Assembly: GCA_036583965.1 (NCBI GenBank)
Contig: JAZBQD010000034.1
Span: 5,107,222 to 5,171,221 of the forward strand
Source: Prunella strophiata
Lineage: Eukaryota; Chordata; Aves; Passeriformes; Prunellidae
Direction of reading: 5' to 3'
DNA: 64,000 bases
A model generated the notes under the pieces. That model saw only the letters and a list, made by a program, of their open reading frames with translations, was not told where the DNA came from and searched no databases. The translations under genes and the position numbers were made by a program. Of this stretch, positions 1 to 27,700 are shown in pieces; position 1 is the stretch's first letter, and the number at the start of each line of letters is the position of its first letter.

Positions 1-787
1 CCTCAGACCTGCAGCTCTTTGTGTCCCTGCCAGGAACATCCCAGCAGCAAAGTGGAATTGCAGCTCCTTCCTTGCCCCCTCACTCAGAGGGAGCAGCCAG
101 AGAAGGGAAGCAGGGGATGAGTTACAGTGATGGCTTTAGCAGAAGGCAGGGCAGAAACTCCAGTTATTCCCTTCAGCACCAGGGTGCTATTCCCACCTGC
201 TGATGTCCAGCCTGCTCATCTGGCCTTGCTTTGCCTCCCTTCCCTGTGGTGCCTCTGAACTGGGGCAATTTGAATGGGGATTATTAATTAACTCTGATTT
301 AGCTCTGCAGTGCTGCCTGTGTTGAGAAATTTTTGGGATGCTCTGTCCCAGATTCCCCTGTTGGTGTCTGCACCTGGGACGTGGTGCTCAGGTCTCTGCA
401 CAGTCTGTGGTGTCTGAACTCAACAGGCTCCAGTTTCTGTAGCAATGTCCTGTTTGTTTCCACTCCATCTTGGCTGCATTTTATTGCATTTCATTGACAC
501 TTCCATGGGTGAGTGCCTGAGGTGGTACCAAGTGCTTGGTGGAAATTCCAAGGCCAGGCCAGCACCCAGGCTCGCCCTGGGAAGGAAAAACATTAAATTT
601 CTAAATGAAAGGAGGGGGGCAGGGGCTGTTTGCAGGGGGGTGATGCCCATGGAGACATGGGCTGGTTGAGGGAGGTCAGTGGCCCCCCGCAGAGCCAGCA
701 CTGTGTGCACTCCTGGGTGGGTTTGTCACTTGGCCAGCACCCCAGCTGTCCCCTCGCTCTGCTGACACTCTTCCTTCTCTTTTTCAG
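1..787 (+). other. SH3PXD2B intron (partial)
   Basis: GC-rich, unique-looking intronic sequence with no exon, repeat array or RNA gene that I can support. It ends in the polypyrimidine tract and CAG acceptor of the 26-nt exon. Confidence 0.7.
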
Positions 788-17016
<16,229 letters not shown>

Positions 17017-18265
17017 CTGCTCCATGGCTGGAGGCTCCCTGGTCTCTCACCTGAGTATTTAATGAGCGGATTAATTTATAGTTTTCTGTAAGGCTGGCTT
17101 TAAAAGAAAAGATAATAATTTGAGATCCCACCTCCCAGCTGGAGCCCCTTGGCAGCAGCTGGAGGAAGCAGCTCAGCCTCCCCTCCTCACCCCTGTGCTC
17201 CCTGTACCCATCCTCCTCCTCACATTCCCCAAAGGACTTGGCTCCTGTGGTTCTCTGTGCTGGGGAGATGGACCTTGAGGGACATTTTGCCACCTCTGTG
17301 GTGAATTGGAGAGAAGTCCAGCAGCAGCCAGGTGGAATGGTACCAGTGGAGGAAATCACAGAAGGACCTGCCTTTCCCTGAAGCTCAGGGTCACGGTCAA
17401 GAGTTGCAGGTCACTTTGCTTAGTCCAGGGGTGTAGCAGAGCCACAGGGAATGTGGCAAAAAGGAGGAAAGATTGCTGAGAACAGGTTCCTGTTGCTCTG
17501 TCTCTGGCTAAGGGCTGTGCCATGCTCCCCCTGCACAGGGATCATCCCTTGGTCCTTCCCTGCTCTACGATGACAAGTGTTAACTTCAACATCCTCCTGG
17601 TGGAAAAAAATAGGGAAAACTACACCCTCATTTAACAGGTCCTGCTGTGCTGGTACAGGACAGCTCTCAGGCTTCTCCCCTGCAGTACTGCAACCAAACA
17701 TCAGAGGGGTTTTGCTTCAGGAGCTGAGGAATTCTATGCAAGGCACAGAGGACCTGAACGACCCCAAAAGCCCTGGAAAAGGGATGCTTTGCTCTCCTCC
17801 CCACCCAGACTGCCCTGCCTGTTGGACTAGGAGGGGACCACCCCCTCCCAGGACCCACTGAGCTCCCCGGGCTGGCGGGCAGCAGCCAGGAGCTGGGTCC
17901 TTCCCTCGGTGCTGATATTATCAAGTGCAATCCAGAATGTGGGAGTTCAGCTCCTCATCACCACCAGTTCTGAGGTGGGTCTGGTGCTCAGGGGCTGCCT
18001 GCCTTGTTTGTCACCCCTCCTGCCTGTCCTCCAGGTACTTGCATTTCACCCTGTGGGCCAGGTTGGCTTGGAGGGGCTTCTGGGCAAGCAGAGCCTGGGG
18101 TTTTTCCATGCTGACATTCCTGCCTCGCCCTCAGTGCTGCTTATCCCAGCAGGAGGATGAGCTGTTGTTCCCCAGTGCTGCTTTCTTCCTTTCTGTCCTT
18201 GGCTATTTGCAGCTTCAGGGCCACATTTCTGTCCAGAAGAGCTTTAAACCCGGATGTCTGTGGGT

Positions 18266-18350
18266 TTCACAGAGTCACAGAATTGCTGGGGCTGGAAGGG
18301 ACCTCTGGAGATCATCCAGACCAACCCCCCTGCCAAGGCAGGGTCAGCTT
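18266..18350 (-). mobile_element. CR1 LINE 3'-terminal fragment in the SH3PXD2B 3'UTR
   Basis: Plus-strand CACAGAGTCACAGAATTG, GGAAGGGACCTCTGGAGATC and CCAACCCCCCTGCCA are the reverse complement of the CR1 3' terminus. About 85 bp is recognisable. Confidence 0.75.
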
Positions 18351-19928
18351 TGGTGTTGACCAATCCCTGTTGCCCTGTCTGGTCTAATTGCAAGTGTGAG
18401 CAATGCAGCCACATTGTTTTGCTGCTGAAAATAATGACAGTTTTCCCTCTAATTTGAGGCTGGCTGAATTGAAGGAGCTCTCTCCACTCCCCCAGATGCT
18501 CACTTCCTTCTCTGTCCATATTTTCCACCCTGGCAATGTGAAGATCCCTCTGTCTGCATACAGAAGAAAACAGGATCATTCTGGGAGGGCAGTGGGGCAG
18601 TTTGATCTGATAGAGAAGTCCTGACCATCCTCATATCCAGAAGCCCCAAAATTCATTTTTAGCCATGGGAATTGCCACACCCCGCTGTGTGGCTGATTGC
18701 TCTCCCTCCCACCTGCGGTTTTCTCCAGTGGCACATCAGCCCCTGATCAGGCTGACTCACCTGAGCTGGCAAAAAGCAGAGCATTTGCAACCTAGTGCAA
18801 AAACAAAGCTGCTTGCTGGCACATCGGGAGGTGTTGATGTGCTCCCCGGGGAGCTGCGGGGTGGGTTGGGACGCTCTGCTGGCTCCACTCAATCCCTTCT
18901 GCTTCAGAAAGGAGTGGGGACAGGGTGAGTTAAACCAGAGCTGCTGCACAGCCTAATCCAGCTCCCACGGTATCTGGAAGGGGCTGGACCTGTCTCCCTG
19001 CTCTTGACACAGGGTGGAAGGGCTGTGTGTCCTTTTCCCTGGCACCATGTCCTTGCTCTGCCTTTGCTAATGGCCTTTTCATCTCAGCTCTGTCTCAGAG
19101 ACCTCTGTGCCCTGGCACTCCTCACAGAGGGCTGTGCTATTTGTGTGGCCTCACCTCTGGATGAGGGCTGTTCCCTCTCCCCTCCCAGCCTGAGCCTCAG
19201 AACTGCTCGTGCTCCATCCTCCTGACACAAGTACTGTATCTGGCTCGCTGAGCGCGGGACAGCATCGCTCCCCTCTTCCCAAAGAGCTTCCAGGAGGGAG
19301 TGCCCCGGTGGGATGCCCCTCAGGAGGTGCCCACACCTGCAGCCTTACCCCTTTTCCACTCTCCTCTCTGCCAAGGGGCCATGGGCTGCCCAAGCTCCTG
19401 TGGGGAAGATGCCAGGAGCCACTGGGCTGGCAGGGCTTTGTCCCCCCTCTGGTTTGTGCCCCAAGCCAGGCTGCCTCTCCTCCCTGTACCTCCCTGCCTA
19501 CCTCGTGAGGAGGAGGAGGGTGGCCAAAAGCACCCCAAACTCTGGGGCAGCAGCCCCAGCCCAGCATCCCAGAGCAGCCCTGAGATCAGGGGCTGTGCCA
19601 AGGGGGGCACTGCCATGGCTTGGGGACCAGGAGCTGGGATTTGGGGACAGGCTGGGCTGGGCACATCCTGGGTGGGCATCAGCCCTGCAGTGCCCAGCCC
19701 CTGCCAGGCTGCCAAAGCCCATCTGTTTGTCCATGTGTCTCTATATTATGTAATGTGTATAAATCTCCATTACTGTGGGTGGGTGGGGGGCAGCAGAAGG
19801 TAGATGTAGCTGTGTCCATGCCCTGTCTATACCTTCACCTTTAAGGGATGGATTTTTTTTATTTGCTGGGTTTGGGGTTGTTTTTGTTTTTGTTTTTTCT
19901 TTTGTTTTCTTTTTTTTTAAGAAATAAG

Positions 19929-19934
19929 AATAAA
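19929..19934 (+). terminator. SH3PXD2B polyadenylation signal
   Basis: A canonical AATAAA follows a T-rich tract. It is followed after 30-80 bases by GT-rich sequence (TGTGTATGGCTGGTGG, GGTGTGCTG) suited to a downstream element. It is the best-supported end for the plus-strand gene. Confidence 0.7.
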
Positions 19935-19955
19935 CTGCTTGACTGGTTTCAAGCA

Positions 19956-20959
19956 CCCTGGTGAACCCATGTGTATGGCTGGTGGAATTCTGGTGTGCTG
20001 CTCTCATGTCCAGGGCTGGTTTGGGATTTGTCTGTCTGTCCATCCATCCTGGCAGCTGTGGCAGAGAGGCTCATGGGGACCCTGACAGCTCCTTGTGTCC
20101 TCCTTGGTTCCCAGACTTTATATCCCATTTATATCCCACCAGCTGGGGCAGTGGAGTGTGGAAGTTTTTACTGTGAGCTCAAACCAGCAGAGATTGGTGA
20201 TTTTGGGGAAGTGCAGAGAGAGAAGGAGGCATTGCCAGTGCTGAGGGGCTTTGGGTGGCCAGGGATCAGTTCTGGGGGTAAACTGAGGCAGCAGAGTGTC
20301 TAAAGAGGCATTTTGGCATAAATTGTCAGGCTCCTTCACCCAGAGAGAGCAGGGCAGAGTTGTGAATGAATTTTTCCACTTCACATGAAGGGAAGAGAGA
20401 AAGGAGAAAGGAGAAAAGGGAAGGGAAAGGAAGGGAAGGGAAAGGAAAGGAAAGGAAAGGAAAGGAAAGGAAAGGAAAGGAAAGGAAAGGAAAGGAAAGG
20501 AAAGGAAAGGAAAGGAAAGGAAAGGAAAGGAAAAGAAAGGAAAAGGAAAGGAAAGGAAAAAGAGAAAAGGGAAAGGAAAAGGCAAGAGGAAAAGAAAAGT
20601 AGAAAGGGAAGGGGAAAATGAAAAGGAAGAGGAAAAAGGAAAAGGGGAAAGAAACAGGAAATGGAAAAGGAAAAAGGGGAAAAGAAAAGGAAAAAATTAA
20701 AATCAGCCCTCCTGCTGTGTCTGCATCACCCCTTGCTGCCACAGCCACAGGAGGAGGCCAGGCTGGAACTGCCTTTCCTGAGACTGGATAAGAAATTTGG
20801 GGCTCTTTGTGAGAGCCACCAAACCCTTCCACCTCTGTAGCCCTGAAATAAACCCTTGCCCCCAAACCTCCAAGGATTTGCAGGGTTAAATGAGCCAGCA
20901 AAGCCTCCCAGCCCATGGAGGGAGTGCAGTGACTCCCAGGAGCAAAGCAAAGCTCAAGA
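19956..20959. other. Spacer between convergent SH3PXD2B and NEURL1B ends
   Basis: About 1 kb with no gene. It contains the GT-rich downstream region of the SH3PXD2B poly(A) site and the (GGAAA)n polypurine tract. Confidence 0.6.
20390..20700. repeat. (GGAAA)n polypurine microsatellite
   Basis: A 310-bp almost pure purine tract on the plus strand. A perfect AAAGG pentamer run spans about 20,436-20,531 (about 19 copies), flanked by degenerate GGGAA/GAAAA units. Confidence 0.95.
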
Positions 20960-20979
20960 AAGGTTTGTAAAGTGTCTTT

Positions 20980-20985
20980 TTTATT
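20980..20985 (-). terminator. Candidate NEURL1B polyadenylation signal
   Basis: AATAAA on the minus strand, preceded by AATAAT repeats and followed by TTTACAAACC. An alternative signal lies at 21,108-21,113. Either would end the transcript about 1 kb from the end of SH3PXD2B. Confidence 0.5.
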
Positions 20986-21498
20986 ATTATTTTAGAAGCT
21001 CCTGCCCCTCTGGATCAGTCTTTCCTTCACTCTGCAAATCAAGGCTGTCTCATCCCCTCAGCTCAAACTCTTTGAAGCACTCCAGAGCACTCTGTACAAG
21101 CCAAAGGTTTATTTGTCTCATAAACAAGTCAAAATTATATTCATGGAAAACAGGTAAATGGACAAAAGGAAAACACACAGCACTGAACACTATAGAGCAC
21201 TGACATGTAGAGGTGCAGCTCCCTCCCTCGTGCGACACCCTCCCTCCCCAGGCCCCCCAAAATTTTGCTTGAAAAGCCTAATACAGAGGTCCAAAATCTG
21301 ATTCAGCTTCAACAAGATAATACAGGTCACAGTATTGAATCATAAAGGTAACGACAAGAGAGGAACTGCCTCAGAAAGGGGGAGAGGTAAAAGAGTTCCC
21401 CCATCTCTTTCCTTTCTTCCTTTTTTCCTTAATTTTTCAAACAAAGGTTAAGGAGGAGAGGAGGGGAAAATCCATGGAAATAAACACTTTTTCACTCC

Positions 21499-21546
21499 TA
21501 TATATATATATATATATATATGTATATACATATATATATATATATA
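21499..21546. repeat. (TA)n dinucleotide repeat
   Basis: An AT alternation with one GTATATAC interruption, in the probable NEURL1B 3'UTR. Confidence 0.9.
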
Positions 21547-24469
21547 AAGCAGGATTCTCAGTGAACACAAAATTCTATAAAACTACCATTGATCTGTGTT
21601 GGTTTTCTCCCCCCATCTTTTTTTTTTTTTTTCTTTTTAAAAGTTGCTTTAAAAAGGATAAAAAGTGCACAGACACCCTTATAAGGCACAAACAGATCTT
21701 CTGTACAAATCATATATCATTGGACTGTTTAAAAAAAATAGCAATACGAATACTAACAATGAAATCTGTAAGAGGCTACCTTTTCCTGGAAATATTTTTT
21801 TTAATTTTTTTTTTTTTTTGAGGCCTATTTTGGAAAATTCCTGTTGCTCTTGGATAGGCAGGGCCACAGGTCCACTGCTCTCCCATCCCACCTGGTTCCT
21901 TGCTGGCCTCACTGGGTGCTGCCCCTTCTTGCAAACTGGTTTTGGCTGCTACAGCAAAAATTCAGCCTCTGCAAAGTGTCCTGAACAGCTCCTGGGCTGG
22001 ATTCAGTGTTTCTCCTTGCTGGCTTAAAAATACAAAACAGAGCTACACCAAAAAATCCCCACCCAGGCTGCAGCCACCCTGCTGGTGGAGGCCCTGAGGT
22101 GGCACCGAGCAAAGGGGCTCTGCCCCGCTGGTGTCACTGTCAGCAGTGACCAAAGGGCACCCCTGCAGCTGGGGCAGCACCCCAGGCATGGCCCAGACCT
22201 GATCCAGGCTGGGCATTCCCACAGCTTTCCTTGAATTCCTCCCCAGGGAAAGGCTTCCCACGGCTGGCAGTGCCCAGGCAGGTGCTGACACACCCTGGCA
22301 CCGTTGTGCCCTTGGTGCTGTGCCCACTGCCCACAGCTGGAGCTGGATCTGCCAGCATGGGGCTGGGACATCCCTGGGAATGGGTCCCTGGGGTGGAGGA
22401 GAGCTGGGAGGTGCAGAAAAGCTCCAGCTGCAGGGAATGTGCCCTGGCTCCTCCTCAGGGAAAGGTGGGAGTGAAAGGTGCAGTGGCTCTGCTGAGGGTG
22501 GTGGCACAGCCAGTGGCACCAAAAAGGTCTCCAAAAAGGGCTCTGCAAAGCTGTTGGGCCCTCGTGCAGGGCCATGGCTGAGAGGTCACAGCAGCCTCTC
22601 CTTGATACACTCAATAAAAATGTTCATCAGCTCTCCAAGAATAAAAACAAAATGTTTATGGTGCCCTGTGAGGCACAGCCTGCTGCAGGAGGAGGATGAG
22701 CTGCTCCCTGGCTGTGCCCTCCCCAATGGCAGCGTGGCACAGGGCTGGCACAGGCCAGTAGCCAAACCCAGCTCTCCTGGCACAGCCAAGCCCCCAGCTG
22801 GGCAGCAGCACCACACACCCACAGCCTTGGAGGAGAGAGGGAACAGCCAGACATCCCTCAGGCTCCCTCTGTGCCCAGAAGCTCTAAAATGTACAGGAGC
22901 TATTATTCTATTTTTTCCTTTTTCCAGACTAAAATGTGGTAATTGCACCTTTCTGAAAAGCTGTTCTTATGCACTAGGTAGCACAAGGTCACCGAGCTGC
23001 AGGGACACAGCTCCTCTCATCCTCCCATTTCCATCTTTTTTCCCTCTTTATGAGCCTGAAGCAGCTGGGAACTGGCCAGGCTGGGGCTGAAGGACAGGAC
23101 AGGGGCTGTGCAATGGGCAAAGGATGGGGACTGGAGGGCAGCTCCTGCTGGAGCAGCAGGGAGGAGGATGCTGAGCTCCCCACACCAGCCCCTGTGCTGA
23201 ACAATCAGGTGCTGCCTGCAGCTGACATTACACCCAAAACCCATTTACCTTTTAATTCCCACCATCTAATTCAGCCTCAGAGCCTTTTTCTTTCCTCCTC
23301 AGTAAAGCCAAGTGAGATAGTCTCTGTTTTTCTCAACAAGGTCTCAGGTACAGTTGAGACCCAGCAGTGCAGGCAGCTGGGAGCTGTGCTGGGAAATCTG
23401 CAAAGGCTGGAGAAAGAACAGGTAAAATCAGCATATACAGTCCCCAGAAATAAAGGTGAGCCTGATGGGACTGGGTCAGACATTAATTCCTCACCAGAGC
23501 CTCCAAAAAATCCCCATGGTGGGGCAGGAGGAAGGCTGGGCCCTGCCATGGCACCAGCAGGGGAAGGTCCAGCACAGGTGACAGTGAGGACAGGGTGACA
23601 CGGCAGCTGTGCCACCTGCCAGGAGGGCAGGGCCAAGGGCAGGGGTGTGTGCCTGCAGGTGACAAACCCCACCACTGCAGTGTCCCAAGGCAGGATTGCA
23701 GTGTGCCCATCCAAACCCCCCTGCCACCCACAGGCTGCAGTTTATGGCTTCAGAAGGCAGCAGGGCAGTGCCCCAGCTTGCCCCTCACAGCTCCCTGCAG
23801 CTCCAGCACTGCAGGGGCTGCCTGGGCTCTGCATGGGCTCGTGCTCCTCACTGCTACCCCAGGGCAGCTCCCTGGCTCAGCCTCCATGGCCACAAGTCCC
23901 TGTTCTGCCACAGAAAGAAAAATCTGCTTTATCTAAGCCCAGACCAGCTCCTCCATGTCCCCGTGAGCCTGTTCATGAGGACAGAACCCCAATAAGTGAC
24001 AACCTGGCTGTGCCACTATTTGTCCTGAGCTGGCTCTCCTTACATGACATCTCCAGATCAGTTCTGTCCACTTTGAACCCTCCCGCTGGGCCTCGTCCCA
24101 GTTTTGCTCCACCACAGCACAAACCCCTGGTGGCAGCAGCCCAGAGCTGTTGGGTTTTAGGGTCAGGAAGCCCAGTGGCACCTGGCACTGCCCAAGTGGC
24201 AACCTCCCCATGGGGACCCGCAGCACGGCGAGCCTCCCCCGCAGCGGGAGGAGGGAAAGAAGAAATTTCTCATTTGCAGCTGGCTCGGGTCCCAACGAGG
24301 CCCCACACAATCCTCAGCTTTGCTCCCTGAATTGTGCCCTAGCAGTCAAATAAGGAAACACAGATAACGAGCCACTTGATAACGACTGACCAGCACGATA
24401 ACCCAGAAGCAGGGAGGGAAAGGCGTGGTTGGCTAGCGGCGTTCCCCCTTCCTGCAGCCCTGCCCGGCC

Positions 24470-24714
24470 CTACGGGCGGTAGATTTTAATCACATCTTTG
24501 ATGACCCGTCGGCAGATGGGGCAGCAGGCGTTGAGCTGCTTCTTCAGCTTAAGACCACAGGTGTTGCAGAGGCACATGTGTCCGCAGGTGTAGATCACCG
24601 TGTCCACCTCGCTGTCAAAGCACACGGTGCACTCCCCGTTCTTGCTGCTCGATGGCTCCGGAGGGGAGAAGACAGGAGAGATGGGGGGGCTCAAAGGGGA
24701 GCTGGGGGCAGTCA
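24470..24714 (-). CDS. NEURL1B: NEURL1B exon 5, RING domain and stop
   Basis: The exon follows the acceptor TTTTGCAG. It encodes [20 protein letters not shown], then the [24 protein letters not shown] and [14 protein letters not shown], ending [18 protein letters not shown] and TAG. All eight zinc ligands are present, so the E3 module looks functional. The repeated SPP/SP motifs before the RING are potential proline-directed kinase sites (inference). Confidence 0.97.
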
Positions 24715-27700
24715 CTGCAAAAGGAAAGGGGGGATTGAGGTCGTTTAGTCAACAGGGATGAGGCAAAGCTGATACTGTGTGACACACTTAATGCTGTCCT
24801 TAGTTGTTGCCTGGTTCTTTGGCCAAACCAATTCCAGTGTATTCCAATCTGCAGCAGTCACAGCTCTGGGCAGAGCCTGTTATCCCTTTCCACATCCACA
24901 CAGTTCTCTGAACACTTGTAGGGATGGTGATTCCACCATTTCCCTAGGCAGCTTGTTCAATACCTGATCCCCTTTTCGTAAAGAGATTATTCCTTATATT
25001 CAAATTAAACCACTCCTGGTACAACTAGATGCTGTTTCCTCCCATCCTGTCCCTGTTCCCTGGCAGCACAGCCCAATTCCCCTGGCTGTCCCCTCCTGTC
25101 AGGAGCTGTGCAGAGCCACAAGGTCCCCACTGAGCCTCCTTTTCTCCAAGGCTGAGCCCCTTTCCAGCTCCTCAGCCTCTCCTGGTGCTCCAGCCCCTTT
25201 CCCAGCTCCATTCCCTCCCCTGGACACACTCCAGCCCCTCAATATCTTTCTTGTCACTGAGTAGGCCCAGAACTGGACCCAAGATTTGAGGTGCAGCCTC
25301 AGCAGTGCCAGCACAGGGGACAGTCCCTGTCCTGCTCCTGCTGGCCACACTGGTGCTGACACCACCAACACACAGCCCTTCTTCAGGCCATGAAAACCTT
25401 TCCAGCTCTGTGTTTTCTGCCCATCCCTTCTTCAGGCCATGAAAACCTTTCCAGCTCTGTGTTTTCTGCCCATCCCTTCTTCAGGCCATGAAAACCTTTC
25501 CAGCTCTGTGTTTTCTGCCCATCCCTTCTGCTGGCCTGGCAGGAGAGGTAACCCCCCAGGGCTGGGGGCTGGCTGTCCTTACCCAGAGAGGACTCAGAGG
25601 CTGATGAGGACCTGTTGACACTGAAGGCCATGTCCGAGTCGCTGTCGTACTGGGAGCCACCGGGGGATCCTGAGGGAGACACCGTCCCCGGGCTGGACTG
25701 CACCGTGCCTGGGAACACAGGAGAGAGCTGAGCCACACAGGGACACCCCAAGCCTGGCCAAACCCCCTCAGCCTGCTGAGCTGCTCCCACCCCACCTGCA
25801 CAGGAACTTCAGGGCGAGTCCAGCTGCTGAGTTCAATGCTGCCCCTTGGTAATGACACAGGGCAAGATTTTGGATGTGAGCCCAGGGGTCTGGACCTTTC
25901 TGTGATGCCTGTTCAGCTTCAGTGAAGCAAGCACCAGGTTATGCAATATTTGCCTTTCCCACTCTCCTCAACAGCAGTGGGCTCCAGCTGTGGCTGTAAC
26001 ACTGTCAGCTGGCAAAGGCCATTGCTTTGGATGAAGAAAACCTGCTTTACAAAGTCATTAACATCTGCTTTTCTAATGGAATCCTTAACAGGAGGAAAGG
26101 AGAAAGGCTGGAACTGGTCACCAGCAATGGATCAGAAGTGCCAGCTGATCCCTGAGCTGTGACAGTGCTTCAGGAGCAATTACTGTCCATGCTTAAACCA
26201 GAGCTGTGCTCACAAAAATCACCATCCTTACCAAGGCAGAAGTTTTAATACCTGTGGGCTGGAATAGGGAGTTTATAAAGAATCCCTTCTAAAAACAAAC
26301 CCACTGAAAAACAGCTGCCCCCTACAACCATCACTGTTTATAAAGAATCCCTTCTAAAAACAAACCCACTGAAAAAGAAGCTGCCCCCCACAGCCATCCC
26401 TGCCTGCTGCTTGTTTTATCTCTCCAGTCTCATCCCTTCCTGGGGGAATCATAGAGGCTGCACACATCTCTGCGTTTTGCCATCCCTGTTTACAAACACA
26501 AGGAGCTGCATCCTCACATCAGTGAACACTGTGAGTGCAAACCCAGAGCTCTGCTTCTGGCCCAGGAACCTTCTCCACCCATGTGCTCTGCTGGCTGCAC
26601 TTACCCAGGATTTTGAGCTGGTTGATCACGCCGTGGATCGTAAAAAACACCCAGAGGGACTGTGAGGTGTCCACGCACATGAGCATGCCCCGGCTGGCCC
26701 CGTTGACCCCGTGGTGCACCTCTCCATTGGGCAGGACCATGAAGCTGAGGATGTCACCACTGTTGAGGACAGGGAAGGCCCTGTAAACCACCCAGTACTC
26801 CTTACGGTCCAGCAGGAAGTCCGGGTCCGCCGGGAGCTCGTTTGTCCGCAAAGTGCTCGGATCACAAGAGGTGATGCCGAACGACAGGGCCCCGTAGTAG
26901 GGCAGCCCCAGGTGTCCTACTTCCACAAAGAGGCTCTCCCCGATGTGCAAAGGCCGGTCAGAGAACACCAAAGTCCTATTGCTCTCCTGCCAGTTGGTGC
27001 AGGCCACCATCCTGTCCTGGGAAAAGGTGACGTCGGGGCCGCGGGTGGGGTGGAACCGCAGGTCGGTGTCCAGGAACGCCGGCACTCCCTGGGCGTGCTG
27101 CCGCCGGCTGGGGCAGCAGGGGATGATGTGGTTGTCAGTCCCAAGTCCTGGCACCCGGCTTAGGTTTAGGTTTGCAATTTTGGCCACCACTTGGTTGTTC
27201 TCGAGCTCGTTGTTGTTGAAGTTGGCCGAGTCGTGGTTGCTCTGGGGAAGGCAGGTGCTGAGCCGGGCGGTGCTGAGCCGGGCAGTGGTCATGGTCTCTG
27301 CAAACATGCTGTCTGTGAGAGAAACCCAGGCACAGAGGCTTTAGTCAAGAGAAAACTGCCTGCTTCAGTGCTTACAGTTGCTTATTGCAGCCTACAGACT
27401 CCAAAAGGAAAAATCAGCCACGGGTCAACCACTAATGAACAGCTCCTGGTGCAGAGTCACGCGTGGAGCAGGCAGAGAGAGGCTGCATCTGGCACCAGCC
27501 AAGGAAAAACAAGAGTTCCAAAGTATTCATGTGATCTGGGAGCTCCCTGCTCTGGGAAATGGGGAAAAGCTGTAAACCAGTGTGGTCCTACAGCTTTCTG
27601 AGGAGAAGGATCTGATAGCTCTGAAGTTACACTATTAAAAAAAAAAAAGTATCAATATTTTTTTGTCCCAAGGTCTTGTGCAAGACAAGTCCACAAGTGA

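Larger units (their letters stand above)
17017..19955 (+). other. SH3PXD2B: SH3PXD2B 3' untranslated region
   Basis: No coding exon is seen after the stop codon. The segment opens AT-rich (17,050-17,130) and includes a small CR1 fragment at 18,266-18,350. It ends with an unusual low-complexity U-rich block (19,850-19,920) just before AATAAA. The length of 2.9 kb is plausible for this gene, but the exact cleavage site is inferred. Confidence 0.7.
20960..24469 (-). other. NEURL1B: Probable NEURL1B 3' untranslated region
   Basis: No coding potential is seen on either strand. On the minus strand the first AATAAA-type signals after the stop are at 21,108-21,113 and 20,980-20,985, which would give a 3'UTR of about 3.4-3.5 kb. 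The distal part contains a (TA)n tract (21,499-21,546) and long T runs on the plus strand (21,617-21,645 and 21,796-21,820). The extent is inferred from signals only. Confidence 0.45.

Noticed and set aside
22024..23090. Overlapping open frames of about 200-256 codons in both directions
   Set aside because: They fall in the probable NEURL1B 3'UTR and resemble no family; biased GC-rich composition.
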